NCBI RefSeq assembly: GCF_000761545.1
Contig: NZ_JPMY01000002.1
Coordinates: 62,001-126,000 of the forward strand
Origin: Pseudomonas sp. ML96
GTDB taxonomy: Bacteria > Pseudomonadota > Gammaproteobacteria > Pseudomonadales > Pseudomonadaceae
Direction: 5' to 3'
Length of the DNA: 64,000 nt
The notes beneath the pieces are model-generated. The model did not search any database, was not told the origin of the DNA, and was given only the letters and a program-made list of their open reading frames with translations. Position numbers and translations under genes: made by a program. Below, one piece after another: positions 11,331 to 21,402 of the stretch. Each line of letters opens with the position of its first letter. Positions within the stretch are counted from its first letter, which is position 1.

Positions 11331-11888
11331 TCACACCGCCATCAGGTCGGCTTCTTTGGCTTCCAGGGCCTTGTCGACTTCGGCGACGAACTTGTCGGTG
11401 AGCTTCTGCACTTCATCGGCAGCGCGGCGTTCTTCGTCTTCGCTGATTTCCTTGTCCTTGGACAGCTTCTTCAGCTCGGCCAGAGCATCGCGACGCACGT
11501 TGCGCACAGCGACCTTGGCATCCTCGGCAACGCCGCGGGCCTGCTTGGTGTAGCCCTTGCGGGTTTCCTCGGTCAGGGCCGGCATCGGCACGCGAATGGT
11601 GGCGCCGGCGCTGCTCGGGTTCAGGCCCAGATCGGAAGTCATGATGGCCTTCTCGATTGCCGCGCTCAGGGTCTTGTCGTGAGCGACGATCTTCAGGGTG
11701 CGCGCATCTTCCACGGTGATCGCGGCGACCTGGTTCAGCGGCATGTCGCTGCCGTAGGCCGGGACCTTGACGCTGTCCAGAATACTCGGATGCGCACGGC
11801 CGGTACGAATGGAGGCCAGGTTACGACCCAGGGACTCCAGGGATTTGACCATGCGCTCCTGGGCGTCTTTCTTGATCTCGTTGATCAT
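11331..11888 (-). CDS. frr: Ribosome recycling factor
   Basis: RRF, with EF-G, splits post-termination ribosomes. The 185-residue protein is the standard length and has the three-helix/two-domain pattern, with the family signature [13 protein letters not shown] near residue 27 and the [14 protein letters not shown] segment in the third helix region. Its start overlaps the pyrH stop by four bases (ATGA). The tsf-pyrH-frr order is conserved across proteobacteria. Confidence 0.98.
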   Translation of the reverse strand: MINEIKKDAQERMVKSLESLGRNLASIRTGRAHPSILDSVKVPAYGSDMPLNQVAAITVEDARTLKIVAHDKTLSAAIEKAIMTSDLGLNPSSAGATIRVPMPALTEETRKGYTKQARGVAEDAKVAVRNVRRDALAELKKLSKDKEISEDEERRAADEVQKLTDKFVAEVDKALEAKEADLMAV

Positions 11889-12628
11889 TGTGCATCCTCC
11901 TCGATCAGGGTTCCTTCGCCGCCGCCCACCACGATATTCAGCAGGGCGCCCGGCTTGTTCATATTGAAGACCCGCAGCGGCATCTTGTGATCGCGCACCA
12001 GGCAGATGGCCGTCAGGTCCATCACGCCCAGTTTGCGGTCGAGCACCTCGTCATAGGTCAGGCGCTCGAACTTCTCCGCATTGGGGTCCTTGAAAGGATC
12101 GGCAGTGTACACGCCATCGACCTTGGTGGCTTTCAGCACCAGGTCGGCATCGATCTCGATGGCGCGCAGGCAGGCGGCCGAGTCGGTGGTGAAGAACGGG
12201 TTGCCGGTACCGGCGGCGAAGATCACCACCTCGCCAGCGGACAGGTGGCGCATGGCCTTGCGGCGATCGTAGTGATCGGTCACGCCGACCATGGAGATGG
12301 CGGACATCACCAGCGCCGGGATGTTCGAGCGCTCGAGGGCGTCCCGCATGGCCAGGGCGTTCATCACGGTGGCCAGCATGCCCATGTGGTCGCCAGTGAC
12401 CCGATCCATGCCGGCAGCGGACAGTGCCGCGCCGCGGAACAGGTTGCCGCCGCCGATCACCAGGCCGACCTGCACGCCGATGCCGACCAGTTGGCCGACT
12501 TCCAGCGCCATGCGATCCAGCACCTTGGGATCGATACCGAATTCTTCCGAGCCCATCAGGGCTTCGCCGCTTAGTTTGAGCAGAATGCGTTTATAGCGAG
12601 GCTGACGACCACTAACCTGCTGAGCCAT
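11885..12628 (-). CDS. pyrH: UMP kinase
   Basis: PyrH phosphorylates UMP to UDP in pyrimidine nucleotide synthesis. The 247-residue hexameric amino-acid-kinase-fold protein shows KLSGEALMG, the GGGNLFRG phosphate-binding loop, [15 protein letters not shown], and the C-terminal [21 protein letters not shown] stretch. A ggagag ribosome site precedes the ATG. A terminator separates it from tsf, so it probably starts its own transcript with frr and the downstream lipid genes. Confidence 0.98.
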   Translation of the reverse strand: MAQQVSGRQPRYKRILLKLSGEALMGSEEFGIDPKVLDRMALEVGQLVGIGVQVGLVIGGGNLFRGAALSAAGMDRVTGDHMGMLATVMNALAMRDALERSNIPALVMSAISMVGVTDHYDRRKAMRHLSAGEVVIFAAGTGNPFFTTDSAACLRAIEIDADLVLKATKVDGVYTADPFKDPNAEKFERLTYDEVLDRKLGVMDLTAICLVRDHKMPLRVFNMNKPGALLNIVVGGGEGTLIEEDAQ

Positions 12629-12723
12629 TGCGAGTCTCTCCTGCGGCGTTGTTTGGCTACTTATCTTACCCGGCAGTCAGACTACTGCCCGGTGAATTCG
12701 TGCGGGATGCTCCCGCGCTTTGC

Positions 12724-12757
12724 AAAAGAGGCTGCACGCGTGAGCGGGCAGCCTCTT
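12724..12757 (-). terminator. Intrinsic terminator after tsf
   Basis: A perfect ten-base stem (12726-12735 with 12748-12757) around a twelve-base loop follows the tsf stop on the minus strand; the 3' arm runs into TTTT (12724-12727). It closes the rpsB-tsf transcript ahead of pyrH. A second imperfect hairpin at about 12669-12692 lies in the pyrH leader. Confidence 0.85.
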
Positions 12758-12780
12758 CTGTTCGACAGTGCGAAACCGTC

Positions 12781-13644
12781 TTACTGCTTGGCAGCGGCTA
12801 CCTGAGCAGCAACTTCGGCAGCGAAGTCAGCCTCGACCTTCTCGATGCCCTCGCCCACTTCGTAGCGGGTGAAGGAAACGATTTCGGCGCCGGCTTTCTT
12901 GACCAGGTCACCGACCTTGACTTCCGGATCCATGACGAAGGCTTGCTCGACCAGGCTGGCTTCGGCCAGGAACTTGGCGATACGACCTTTGACCATGTTC
13001 TCGACGATGTTTTCCGGCTTGCCGGCGATCTTCTCGGCGTTCAGCTGCAGGAAGATTTCCTTTTCCTTGGCGATCAGCTCTTCGGAAACATCCGACGGGC
13101 TCAGAACGGCAGGATTGGAAGCAGCAACGTGCATGGCAACGTGCTTGGCCAGCTCTTCGTTGCCGCCTTTCAGGACAACCAGAACACCGATGCGGTGGCC
13201 GTGCAGGTAGGAACCTACGACTTCGCCTTCAACGGCAGCCAGACGACGGATGTTGACGTTCTCGCCGCACTTGGCAACCAGAGCCTCACGAGCGGATTCG
13301 CGGGAAGCGATCAGCGGAGCGGCGTCGGTCAGTTTCTGGGTGAAGGCTTCGTCCAGGCTTTCTTTGACGAAGGCCTTGAAGTCGTCCTGCAGGGCCAGGA
13401 AGTCGGTCTGCGAGTTGACTTCGATCAGCAGGCCACGACCACCTTCGACGCGAGCGGCGATGGCGCCTTCAGCGGCGACGTTACCAGCCTTCTTGGCGGC
13501 CTTGATGGCACCGGAAGCGCGCATGTCGTCGATGGCTTTCTCGATGTCGCCACCGGCGGCAACCAGAGCCTTCTTGCACTCCATCATGCCTTGGCCAGTA
13601 CGCTCGCGCAGTTCTTTAACCAGGGCTGCAGTAATTTCTGCCAT
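12781..13644 (-). CDS. tsf: Elongation factor Ts
   Basis: EF-Ts exchanges GDP for GTP on EF-Tu. The start is the ATG at 13644 ([17 protein letters not shown]), giving 287 residues; the frame continues upstream ten codons but without a conserved start or ribosome site. The N-terminal UBA-like domain with GMMECKKAL (about residues 20-30), the SQTDFLA motif that contacts EF-Tu near residue 80, and two dimerisation-type core domains are visible. It follows rpsB with an intervening hairpin, the usual pair. Confidence 0.97.
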   Translation of the reverse strand: MAEITAALVKELRERTGQGMMECKKALVAAGGDIEKAIDDMRASGAIKAAKKAGNVAAEGAIAARVEGGRGLLIEVNSQTDFLALQDDFKAFVKESLDEAFTQKLTDAAPLIASRESAREALVAKCGENVNIRRLAAVEGEVVGSYLHGHRIGVLVVLKGGNEELAKHVAMHVAASNPAVLSPSDVSEELIAKEKEIFLQLNAEKIAGKPENIVENMVKGRIAKFLAEASLVEQAFVMDPEVKVGDLVKKAGAEIVSFTRYEVGEGIEKVEADFAAEVAAQVAAAKQ

Positions 13645-13714
13645 GTTCCTAATCCTCTTGAAGTGGTGTTTCAACCATTCAACCCGGCCACGCCGGGCAC
13701 AAAATTCGTAAGTG

Positions 13715-13740
13715 GCAAAAAGGGGGCCTAGCCCCCTTCT
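13715..13740 (-). terminator. Attenuator-like hairpin between rpsB and tsf
   Basis: Stem aagggggc (13720-13727) and gcccccTT (13731-13738) with a three-base loop; on the minus strand it runs into TTTTT. It would reduce, rather than abolish, read-through from rpsB to tsf, since tsf has little room for another promoter. Confidence 0.7.
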
Positions 13741-13767
13741 CGCGCAACGGGATGGTCGATCCCGTTA

Positions 13768-14508
13768 TCAGCCTTCGCTGGCCTCGGAGGCGGCTTCTTC
13801 GACGAACTCGTCGGTGCCACCAGCGGAGTTGCCACGGCCACGGATCACGGCGTCAGCCATGGCACCCATGTACAGCTGGATGGCGCGGATGGCGTCGTCG
13901 TTACCCGGGATGATGTAGTCAACGCCTTCCGGGCTGCTGTTGGTATCGACGATGCCGATAACCGGGATGCCCAGCTTGTTGGCTTCGGTGATAGCGATGC
14001 GCTCGTGGTCAACGTCGATCACGAACAGAGCGTCCGGCAGACCGCCCATGTCCTTGATACCGCCCAGGCTGCGATCCAGTTTTTCCAGATCACGGGAGCG
14101 CATCAGAGCTTCTTTCTTGGTCAGCTTGGCGAAGGTGCCGTCCTGGGACTGGGTTTCCAGCTCGCGCAGGCGCTTGATCGAAGCACGGATGGTTTTGAAG
14201 TTGGTCAGCATGCCGCCGAGCCAGCGGTGATCGACGTACGGGGAACCGCAACGTGCAGCTTCTTCAGCAACGATCTTGCCAGCGGAGCGCTTGGTGCCGA
14301 CGAACAGAATCTTGTTCTTACCGGAAGCCAGCTTCTCGACGAACGACAGAGCGTCGTTGAACATCGGAAGGGTCTTTTCCAGGTTGATAATGTGGATCTT
14401 GTTACGAGCGCCGAAAATGAACTTGCCCATTTTCGGGTTCCAGTAACGGGTCTGGTGGCCGAAGTGCACACCGGCCTTCAGCATATCGCGCATGTTGACT
14501 TGGGACAT
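13768..14508 (-). CDS. rpsB: 30S ribosomal protein S2
   Basis: S2 is a late-binding 30S protein needed for S1 docking. The ATG at 14508 ([19 protein letters not shown]) gives 246 residues, the pseudomonad length; the frame upstream to 14571 is leader. Motifs are the [12 protein letters not shown] signature near the N-terminus, [17 protein letters not shown] and a C-terminal acidic tail. In relatives S2 represses its own mRNA through the leader; about 120 bases of leader separate the likely promoter from the start here. Confidence 0.98.
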   Translation of the reverse strand: MSQVNMRDMLKAGVHFGHQTRYWNPKMGKFIFGARNKIHIINLEKTLPMFNDALSFVEKLASGKNKILFVGTKRSAGKIVAEEAARCGSPYVDHRWLGGMLTNFKTIRASIKRLRELETQSQDGTFAKLTKKEALMRSRDLEKLDRSLGGIKDMGGLPDALFVIDVDHERIAITEANKLGIPVIGIVDTNSSPEGVDYIIPGNDDAIRAIQLYMGAMADAVIRGRGNSAGGTDEFVEEAASEASEG

Positions 14509-14770
14509 GATAGTTCCTTGATAAGTCGGGTTAGGCCTCCACGCATCCCAATCTCCAACCCTTGCGGGCACCCAGGAAATCGTGTCGATACGTGTGCGGG
14601 TTAATGCTCAACAGGCCACAGCCCGTAAAGCGGCGCGTTTTATACCACACAAAGCCACGACAGGCTAGCCGAACTCCACTTTAGCTCCGGGCCGCCGCCG
14701 GGCGGCTTTCTTTGTTAGAATCGCCGTCTTCCCTGATTCGCCTAGCGCCACTGGCGCCGAGAGAGACCGC
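14509..14770. promoter_or_regulatory. Divergent rpsB / map control region
   Basis: On the minus strand a TGTGGTATAAAA extended -10 (TATAAA at 14639-14644) points to rpsB and leaves a leader of about 120 bases, suited to S2 autoregulation. On the plus strand a TAGAAT -10 candidate lies at 14716-14721, about 50 bases before map, preceded by a GC hairpin (14691-14706) and a T-rich stretch that resembles a terminator. No clear -35 boxes are seen; both promoters are inferred from the -10 elements only. Confidence 0.5.
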
Positions 14771-15571
14771 ATGACTGTCACCATCAAGACTCCCGACGAA
14801 ATCGAAAAGATGCGCGTAGCCGGCCGTCTGGCCGCCGAAGTGCTGGAGATGATCGGCGAGCACGTCAAGCCGGGCGTCACCACCGAGGAAATCGACCGCA
14901 TCTGCCACGACTATATCGTCAACGTGCAGAAGGCCATCCCCGCCCCGCTCAACTACGGCGCCGCGCCGGGCCGCCCGGGCTTCCCCAAGTCGATCTGCAC
15001 CTCGATCAACCATGTGGTCTGCCACGGCATCCCCAATGACAAGCCACTGAAGGACGGCGATGTGCTGAACATCGACGTCACCGTAATCAAGGATGGCTAC
15101 CACGGCGACACCAGCAAGATGTTCATGGTCGGCAAGGTCCCGGAGTGGGCCGAGCGCCTGGCGCAGATCACCCAGGAGTGCATGTACAAAGGCATCCAGA
15201 TGGTCAAGCCGGGCGCACGTTTGGGCGACATCGGCGAGGTGATCCAGAAGCACGCCGAGAAGAACGGCTTCTCGGTGGTCCGCGAGTACTGCGGCCATGG
15301 CATCGGCGCGGTGTTCCACGAGGAGCCGCAGGTGTTGCACTACGGCCGCTCCGGTACTGGCGTAGAGCTCAAGGAAGGCATGATCTTCACCATCGAGCCG
15401 ATGATCAACCAGGGCCGCCCGGAAACCCGCCTGCTCGGCGACGGCTGGACCGCCATCACCAAGGACCGCAAGCTCTCCGCCCAATGGGAGCACACCGTGC
15501 TGGTCACCCAGAACGGTTACGAGATCCTCACCCTGCGCAGCGACGACACCCTGCCGCGCACCCCCGCCTGA
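14771..15571 (+). CDS. map: Methionine aminopeptidase, type I
   Basis: Map removes the initiator methionine from nascent proteins with a small second residue. The 266-residue pita-bread-fold enzyme retains the dinuclear metal ligands: Asp in NIDVTVIKDGYHGDTS (two Asp), His in CGHGIG, Glu in FTIEPMI and Glu in WEHTVLV. It lacks an N-terminal zinc finger, as expected of type Ia. It is divergent from rpsB and followed after 26 bases by glnD. Confidence 0.98.
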   Translation: MTVTIKTPDEIEKMRVAGRLAAEVLEMIGEHVKPGVTTEEIDRICHDYIVNVQKAIPAPLNYGAAPGRPGFPKSICTSINHVVCHGIPNDKPLKDGDVLNIDVTVIKDGYHGDTSKMFMVGKVPEWAERLAQITQECMYKGIQMVKPGARLGDIGEVIQKHAEKNGFSVVREYCGHGIGAVFHEEPQVLHYGRSGTGVELKEGMIFTIEPMINQGRPETRLLGDGWTAITKDRKLSAQWEHTVLVTQNGYEILTLRSDDTLPRTPA

Positions 15572-15597
15572 GCACACATATATAGAGGAAGGCGCGC

Positions 15598-18300
15598 ATG
15601 CCCCAGATGGACCCGGAGTTGTTTGACCGCGGCCAGTTCCAGGCGGAACTGGCGCTCAAGTCCAGTCCCATCGCCGCCTTCAAGAAGGCCATCAAGCAGG
15701 CGCGCGAGGTGCTCGACACACGCTTCCGCGAGGGCCGCGACATCCGCCGCCTGGTCGAGGACCGCGCCTGGTTCGTCGACCAGATCCTGCTGGAAGCCTG
15801 GAAGCGCTTCGCCTGGAGCGAAGATGCCGACATCGCCCTGCTGGCCGTCGGCGGCTACGGCCGCGGCGAGCTGCACCCCTATTCCGACATCGACCTGCTG
15901 ATTCTGCTCGACAGCGCCGACCACGAGGTCTTCCGCGACGCCATCGAGGGCTTCCTCACCCTGCTCTGGGACATCGGCCTGGAAGTCGGCCAGAGCGTAC
16001 GCAGCGTCGACGAATGCGCCGAAGAGGCACGCGCCGACCTGACGGTAGTCACCAACCTGATGGAAAGCCGCACCATCGCCGGCCCCGAGCATCTGCGCCA
16101 GCGCATGCAGGAAGTCACCAGCACCTCGCAGATGTGGCCAAGCAAGAACTTCTTCCTGGCCAAGCGCAAGGAAGCCAAGGCGCGCCACGCCAAGTACAAC
16201 GACACCGAATACAACCTGGAACCCAATGTGAAGGGCTCCCCCGGCGGCCTGCGCGACATCCAGACCATTCTCTGGGTCGCCCGCCGCCAGTTCGGCAGCC
16301 TCAACCTGCACTCCCTGGTGCAGCAGGGCTTCCTGGTCGACAGCGAGTACAGCATGCTGGCCTCGGCCCAGGAATTCCTGTGGAAGGTGCGCTATGCCCT
16401 GCACATGCTCGCCGGCCGCGCCGAAGACCGCCTGCTGTTCGACCACCAGCGCAAGATCGCCGCCCTGCTCGGCTTCGAGGACGGCAGCGGCAAGATGGCC
16501 GTCGAGCGCTTCATGCAGAAGTACTACCGGGTGGTGATGGGCGTCGCCGAGCTTTCCGACCTGATCAACCAGCACTTCGAAGACGTCCTGCTGCACGAAG
16601 GCGAGCCCGGCCTGGCGCAGCCGCTGAACAGCCGCTTCCAGCTGCGCGATGGCTACATCGAGGTGGTCCACCCCAACGTCTTCAAGCGCACCCCGTTCGC
16701 CATCCTCGAAGTCTTCGTGCTGATGGCCCAGCACCCGGAAATCCGCGGCGTGCGCGCCGACACCATCCGCCTGCTACGCGACAGTCGCCATCTGATCGAC
16801 GACGAATTCCGCAGCGATATCCGCAACACCAGCCTGTTCATCGAGCTGTTCAAGTCGACCCAGGGCATCCACCGCAACCTGCGGCGGATGAACCGCTACG
16901 GCATCCTCGGCCGCTACCTGCCGGAGTTCGGCGACATTGTCGGACAGATGCAGCACGATCTGTTCCACATCTATACCGTGGACGCGCACACCCTCAACCT
17001 GATCAAGCACCTGCGCAAGCTGAAGTGGCCGGAGCTGGCGGAGAAATTCCCGCTGGCCAGCAAGGTCATCGACCAACTACCCAAGCCGGAGCTGATCTAC
17101 CTCGCCGGGCTCTATCACGATATCGGCAAGGGCCGTGGCGGCGACCACTCCGAGCTCGGCGCAGTGGACGCCGAGGCGTTCTGCAATCGCCACCAGTTGC
17201 CCGCCTGGGATAGCCGCCTGATCGTCTGGCTGGTGCAGAACCACCTGGTGATGTCGACCACCGCCCAGCGCAAGGACCTCTCCGACCCGCAGGTGATCTT
17301 CGACTTCGCCCAACTGGTCGGCGACCAGACCCGCCTCGACTACCTCTACGTGCTGACCGTGGCCGACATCAACGCCACCAACCCCAGCCTGTGGAACTCC
17401 TGGCGCGCCAGCCTGCTGCGCCAGCTCTACACCGAGACCAAGCGCGCCCTGCGCCGCGGCCTGGAGAACCCGCTGGACCGCGAGGAGCAGATCCGCCAGA
17501 CGCAGAGCGCGGCGATTGACATTCTGGTACGCAGCGGCATCGATCAGGACGACGCCGAGCAGCTATGGAGCCAGCTCGGCGACGACTACTTCCTGCGCCA
17601 CACCGCCGCCGACGTGGCCTGGCACACTGAGGCCATCCTCCAGCACTCGCCGAGCAAGGACCCGCTGGTGCTGATCAAGGAGACCGCCCAGCGCGAGTTC
17701 GAGGGCGCCACGCAGATCTTCATCTATGCCCCGGACCAGCACGACTTCTTCGCTGTGACCGTGGCCGCCATGGACCAGCTCAACCTGAACATCCATGACG
17801 CCCGGGTGATCACCTCCACCAGCCAGTTCACCCTCGACACCTACATCGTCCTCGACGCCGATGGCGGCCGTATCGGTGACAATCCGGCGCGTATCCGCGA
17901 GATTCGCGACGGACTCGTAGAAGTCCTGCGCCATCCGGACGAATACCCGGCAATCATCCAGCGCCGCGTGCCGCGCCAGCTCAAGCACTTCGCCTTCCAG
18001 CCGCTGGTGACCATCCACAACGACGCCCAGCGCCCGGTCACCGTGCTGGAGATCACCGCACCGGATCGCCCCGGCCTGCTGGCACGGATCGGCAAGATCT
18101 TCCTCGACTTCGACCTGTCGCTGCAGAATGCCAAGATCGCCACCCTCGGCGAGCGCGTGGAGGACGTGTTCTTCATCACCGACGCGGCCAACCAGCCGCT
18201 GTCCGACCCCGAGCTGTGCGCACGCCTGCAGGACGCCATCGCCCAGCAGCTGTCGCAGGCCAACGGCGAGAGCGTCAGCCTCGGCTCGATCAGTATCTGA
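15598..18300 (+). CDS. glnD: Bifunctional PII uridylyltransferase/uridylyl-removing enzyme
   Basis: GlnD senses glutamine and adds or removes UMP on PII proteins, so it sets the activity of the NtrB/NtrC and GlnE nitrogen circuits. The 900-residue protein shows a nucleotidyltransferase domain with [17 protein letters not shown] (about residues 85-101), an HD hydrolase domain with [14 protein letters not shown] (about 505-520), and two ACT domains at the C-terminus (about 705-790 and 815-890). Length and order are standard. A GC palindrome without a T-tail (about 18304-18328) lies between it and dapC. Confidence 0.98.
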   Translation: MPQMDPELFDRGQFQAELALKSSPIAAFKKAIKQAREVLDTRFREGRDIRRLVEDRAWFVDQILLEAWKRFAWSEDADIALLAVGGYGRGELHPYSDIDLLILLDSADHEVFRDAIEGFLTLLWDIGLEVGQSVRSVDECAEEARADLTVVTNLMESRTIAGPEHLRQRMQEVTSTSQMWPSKNFFLAKRKEAKARHAKYNDTEYNLEPNVKGSPGGLRDIQTILWVARRQFGSLNLHSLVQQGFLVDSEYSMLASAQEFLWKVRYALHMLAGRAEDRLLFDHQRKIAALLGFEDGSGKMAVERFMQKYYRVVMGVAELSDLINQHFEDVLLHEGEPGLAQPLNSRFQLRDGYIEVVHPNVFKRTPFAILEVFVLMAQHPEIRGVRADTIRLLRDSRHLIDDEFRSDIRNTSLFIELFKSTQGIHRNLRRMNRYGILGRYLPEFGDIVGQMQHDLFHIYTVDAHTLNLIKHLRKLKWPELAEKFPLASKVIDQLPKPELIYLAGLYHDIGKGRGGDHSELGAVDAEAFCNRHQLPAWDSRLIVWLVQNHLVMSTTAQRKDLSDPQVIFDFAQLVGDQTRLDYLYVLTVADINATNPSLWNSWRASLLRQLYTETKRALRRGLENPLDREEQIRQTQSAAIDILVRSGIDQDDAEQLWSQLGDDYFLRHTAADVAWHTEAILQHSPSKDPLVLIKETAQREFEGATQIFIYAPDQHDFFAVTVAAMDQLNLNIHDARVITSTSQFTLDTYIVLDADGGRIGDNPARIREIRDGLVEVLRHPDEYPAIIQRRVPRQLKHFAFQPLVTIHNDAQRPVTVLEITAPDRPGLLARIGKIFLDFDLSLQNAKIATLGERVEDVFFITDAANQPLSDPELCARLQDAIAQQLSQANGESVSLGSISI

Positions 18301-18348
18301 ACCGTGCCGGCGCAGCGCCGCCGGCACGCATCGCAAGAAAGAGACCCC

Positions 18349-19554
18349 ATGAACCACGCCCTGACCCAGCTGCAGCCCTACCCCTTCGAGAAACTGCGCG
18401 CCCTGCTCGCCGGTGCCAACCCGCCGGCGGACAAGCAACCGATCGCCCTGTCCATCGGCGAGCCCAAGCACAAGTCGCCGGACTTCGTGGCCAAGGCCCT
18501 GGCGGACAATCTCGACCAGCTGGCCGTCTACCCCACCACCCTGGGCATCCCAGCCCTGCGCGAGGCCATCGCCGCCTGGTGCGAGCGCCGCTTCAGCGTG
18601 CCGGCTGGCTGGCTGGATGCCGCTCGCCACGTGCTGCCGGTCAACGGCACCCGCGAGGCGCTGTTCGCCTTTACCCAGACCGTGGTGCAGCGCGCCGATT
18701 CACCACAAGAGCGCGGCCTGGTGGTCAGCCCCAATCCGTTCTATCAGATCTACGAGGGCGCGGCCTTGCTGGCCGGCGCCGAGCCGCACTATCTGCCGTG
18801 CCTGGAAGAAAACGGCCTCAACCCGGACTTCGACGCCGTGCCGGCCGAAGTCTGGCAGCGCTGCCAGATCCTCTTCCTCTGCTCGCCGGGCAACCCTACC
18901 GGCGCGCTGGTGCCGATGGAGCAGCTGAAGAAACTGATCGCCCTGGCCGACGAGCACGACTTCGTGATCGCCGCCGACGAGTGCTACAGCGAGCTGTACT
19001 TCGATGAAGAGAATCCGCCGCCCGGCCTGCTGACCGCCTGCGCCGAGCTGGGCCGCAGCGACTTCAAACGCTGCGTGGTGTTCCACAGCCTGTCCAAGCG
19101 TTCCAACCTGCCGGGCCTGCGCTCCGGCTTCGTCGCCGGCGACGCCGATATCCTCAAGGCCTTCCTGCTCTATCGCACCTACCATGGTTGCGCCATGCCG
19201 GTGCAAACCCAGCTGGCCAGCGTCGCCGCCTGGCAGGACGAAGCCCACGTACGCGCCAACCGCGACCAGTACCGCGCCAAATACGACGCCGTGCTGGCAA
19301 TTCTGCAGCCGGTGCTGGACGTGCAGCGCCCGGACGGCAGTTTCTACCTGTGGGCCAAGACGCCGGGCGACGACGCCACCTTCACCCGCGAGCTGTTCGC
19401 CCGCGAGCACGTCACCGTGGTGCCGGGTTCGTACCTGTCGCGAGAAGTGAATGGCGAGAATCCAGGGGCCGGACGCGTGCGCCTGGCTCTGGTCGCGCCG
19501 CTGGCCGAATGCATCGAGGCGGCCGAGCGCATCCGCCGCTTCGTGCAAGGCTGA
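18349..19554 (+). CDS. dapC: Succinyldiaminopimelate transaminase
   Basis: DapC transaminates N-succinyl-2-amino-6-ketopimelate in the succinylase branch of lysine and peptidoglycan diaminopimelate synthesis; dapD lies nearby and dapE further on, supporting this over a generic aminotransferase call. The ATG at 18349 (MNHALTQLQPYPF) gives 401 residues and follows an aagaaagaga purine stretch. It is a fold-type I PLP enzyme with SPGNPTGALVP, ADECYSELYFDE and the Schiff-base lysine in HSLSKRSNLPGLRSGF. Confidence 0.93.
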   Translation: MNHALTQLQPYPFEKLRALLAGANPPADKQPIALSIGEPKHKSPDFVAKALADNLDQLAVYPTTLGIPALREAIAAWCERRFSVPAGWLDAARHVLPVNGTREALFAFTQTVVQRADSPQERGLVVSPNPFYQIYEGAALLAGAEPHYLPCLEENGLNPDFDAVPAEVWQRCQILFLCSPGNPTGALVPMEQLKKLIALADEHDFVIAADECYSELYFDEENPPPGLLTACAELGRSDFKRCVVFHSLSKRSNLPGLRSGFVAGDADILKAFLLYRTYHGCAMPVQTQLASVAAWQDEAHVRANRDQYRAKYDAVLAILQPVLDVQRPDGSFYLWAKTPGDDATFTRELFAREHVTVVPGSYLSREVNGENPGAGRVRLALVAPLAECIEAAERIRRFVQG

Positions 19555-19572
19555 TCGCCGGACAAAAAGAAG

Positions 19573-19594
19573 CCCGGCACAGGGGCCGGGCAGT
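19573..19594 (-). terminator. Hairpin with T-tract facing the minus strand
   Basis: Stem gcccggc / gccgggc (about 19573-19579 and 19585-19591) just after dapC. The T-tract (TTCTTTTT) exists only on the minus strand (plus bases 19564-19571 are A-rich), so as an intrinsic terminator it would stop transcripts moving toward the dapC 3' end, not dapC itself. No minus-strand gene is recognised upstream of it. Confidence 0.5.
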
Positions 19595-19683
19595 TAGGAG
19601 CCTCACGCCCAACCTGCCCGGCCTCGAGTGAAAAGATCGTGAAATGATCGTCCGGCAGCATGCCGGGCTGTCGCACGTCCGAC

Positions 19684-19693
19684 ATGGCATAAT
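19684..19693 (+). promoter_or_regulatory. Extended -10 element before the ArsC/Spx-like gene
   Basis: ATGGCATAAT contains a TGn extension and CATAAT (19688-19693), one base from the TATAAT consensus, about 60 bases ahead of the start codon at 19755. No good -35 is seen, as is common for extended -10 promoters. Confidence 0.45.
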
Positions 19694-19754
19694 CGCCACC
19701 CCGGTTTGACGCAATACAGGCGGAGCGGCTCAACCAGCCCCGCGAGGAACCCCA

Positions 19755-20102
19755 ATGTCCTACACCCTCTATGGCATCAAGGCCTGCGACACCATGAAGA
19801 AGGCCCGCACCTGGCTCGACGAGCAGGGTGTCACTTATGCCTTCCACGACTACAAGGCCTCCGCCATCGACCGCGAGAGCCTGACCAAGTGGTGTGCCGA
19901 ACACGGCTGGGAAACCGTGCTGAACCGTGCCGGCACCACCTTCCGCAAGCTGGACGATGCGCAGAAGGCCGACCTGAACCAGGCCAAGGCCATCGAGCTG
20001 ATGCTGGCCCAACCGTCGATGATCAAACGTCCGGTGCTGGACCTGGGCGGCAAGACCCTGGTCGGCTTCAAGCCCGACCTCTACGCCGCCGCGCTCAAGT
20101 AA
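19755..20102 (+). CDS. ArsC/Spx-family thioredoxin-fold protein (YffB-like)
   Basis: This 115-residue protein belongs to the ArsC/Spx family with a single N-terminal cysteine in GIKACDTMKKA (C10), an RPVL cis-proline loop and LVGFKPDLYAAAL at the end, matching the YffB subgroup. Members resemble arsenate reductase but the YffB group lacks the arsenate-binding arginine set and its role is uncertain; a glutathione-dependent thiol reductase has been suggested. It lies 42 bases before dapD and is conserved there in pseudomonads, but I would not infer a role in lysine synthesis from that alone. Confidence 0.85.
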   Translation: MSYTLYGIKACDTMKKARTWLDEQGVTYAFHDYKASAIDRESLTKWCAEHGWETVLNRAGTTFRKLDDAQKADLNQAKAIELMLAQPSMIKRPVLDLGGKTLVGFKPDLYAAALK

Positions 20103-20144
20103 GCGCCCGACTTTCACCTAATTCGAGTTACGAGGAACACTGCA

Positions 20145-21179
20145 ATGTCGCAATCCCTGTTCAGCCTGGCCTTCGGCGTCGGCACCCAGAACCGTCAAGG
20201 CACCTGGCTGGAAGTCTTCTACGCCCAACCGCTGGTCAACCCGGCCGCCGAGCTGGTAGCACTGATCACCGAGAAAGTCGGCTACACCGGCGGCAACCAG
20301 GCCATCACCATCACCACCAACCAGGCCTCCGAGCTGGCCGTGGCCCTGAAAGGCGTCGACGCCACCCAGGCCGCCCTGCTCACCCGCCTGGCCGAGAGCA
20401 CCAAGCCGCTGGTGGTCACCCTGCTGGCCGAAGACGCCGCACTGACCTCCACTCCCGAGGCCTACCTCAAGCTGCACCTGCTCTCGCACCGCCTGGCCAA
20501 GCCGCACGGCCTGAACCTGACCGGTATCTTCCCGCTGCTGCCGAACGTGGCCTGGACCAGCCAGGGCGCCGTCGACCTCGGCGAACTGGCCGAGCGCCAG
20601 CTGGAAGCGCGCCTGAAGGGCGATCTGCTGGAAGTGTTCTCGGTGGACAAGTTCCCCAAGATGACCGACTACGTGGTACCGGCCGGCGTACGTATCGCCG
20701 ATAGCGCCCGCGTGCGCCTGGGCGCCTACATCGGCGAAGGCACCACCGTGATGCACGAAGGCTTCGTCAACTTCAACGGCGGCACCGCCGGCCCGGGCAT
20801 GATCGAAGGCCGCGTCTCCGCCGGCGTATTCGTCGGCAAGGGCTCGGACCTGGGCGGCGGCTGCTCGACCATGGGCACCCTGTCCGGCGGCGGCAACATC
20901 GTCATCAGCGTCGGCGAAGGCTGCCTGATCGGCGCCAACGCCGGCATCGGCATCCCGCTGGGCGACCGCAACACCGTGGAATCCGGCCTGTACGTCACCG
21001 CCGGCACCAAGGTGGCCCTGCTCGACGACCAGAACAACCTGGTCAAAGTGGTCAAGGCCCGCGACCTGGCCGGCCAGGCCGACCTGCTGTTCCGCCGCAA
21101 CTCGCAGACCGGCGCGGTGGAGTGCAAGACCAATAAAACTGCCATCGAGCTGAACGAGGCTCTGCACGCGCACAACTGA
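20145..21179 (+). CDS. dapD: Tetrahydrodipicolinate N-succinyltransferase
   Basis: DapD transfers succinyl from succinyl-CoA to tetrahydrodipicolinate, the entry step of the succinylase lysine pathway. The 344-residue product is the long pseudomonad form: an N-terminal domain of about 180 residues, then a left-handed beta-helix with hexapeptide repeats (RIADSARVRLGAYIGEG, MHEGFVNFNGGTAG, GGCSTMGTLSGGGN) and a short C-terminal tail. The ribosome site gaggaa precedes the ATG. The palindromic repeat begins inside its stop codon. Confidence 0.97.
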   Translation: MSQSLFSLAFGVGTQNRQGTWLEVFYAQPLVNPAAELVALITEKVGYTGGNQAITITTNQASELAVALKGVDATQAALLTRLAESTKPLVVTLLAEDAALTSTPEAYLKLHLLSHRLAKPHGLNLTGIFPLLPNVAWTSQGAVDLGELAERQLEARLKGDLLEVFSVDKFPKMTDYVVPAGVRIADSARVRLGAYIGEGTTVMHEGFVNFNGGTAGPGMIEGRVSAGVFVGKGSDLGGGCSTMGTLSGGGNIVISVGEGCLIGANAGIGIPLGDRNTVESGLYVTAGTKVALLDDQNNLVKVVKARDLAGQADLLFRRNSQTGAVECKTNKTAIELNEALHAHN

Positions 21180-21320
21180 AAATCGGAGCTGAAGCGTCGC
21201 GAGCGACGGCCAGGCAAGGCGAAATCAGGCGAGGGCGCGCAGTTTACTGAGTGTAAATGAGCAGCCTGAGCCTGATTTCAACGCCGCATGGCCTAGCGCA
21301 GCAGCTTCAGACCGATTTTC
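21178..21320 (+). repeat. Dispersed palindromic element, copy 2 (3' of dapD)
   Basis: A 143-base element with terminal inverted repeats (gaaaatcgg-a-gctgaagc at 21178-21195 against 21304-21320), an inner perfect ten-base arm pair (21221-21230 with 21270-21279) and a central cagtttac / gtaaat pair. Bases 21218-21289 align ungapped with copy 1 at the window start. It starts within the dapD TGA and carries no reading frame. The nested palindromes suggest a small mobile or formerly mobile non-coding element that can fold as RNA or single-stranded DNA. Confidence 0.8.
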
Positions 21321-21337
21321 GGCCGTGTGATGGTGAA

Positions 21338-21368
21338 CAGGCCGGGCTAATGCCCGGCCTGTCTATTT
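21338..21368 (+). terminator. Intrinsic terminator between dapD and csdA
   Basis: A perfect ten-base stem, caggccgggc (21338-21347) with gcccggcctg (21352-21361), four-base loop, followed by TCTATTTAT. It lies after the palindromic element and probably ends the dapD transcript. Confidence 0.75.
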
Positions 21369-21402
21369 ATACTCAGCACATTTCCTCGCAGTGCCGCAGA
21401 CC

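Noticed and set aside
12781..13674. Longer tsf start at 13674
   Set aside because: The added ten residues have no conserved counterpart; the ATG at 13644 gives the family N-terminus [13 protein letters not shown].
14691..14713. GC hairpin plus T-rich tract before map as a terminator of a gene on the plus strand
   Set aside because: No plus-strand gene lies upstream of it in this window; it may only shield map from antisense transcription, so I did not list it as a terminator feature.
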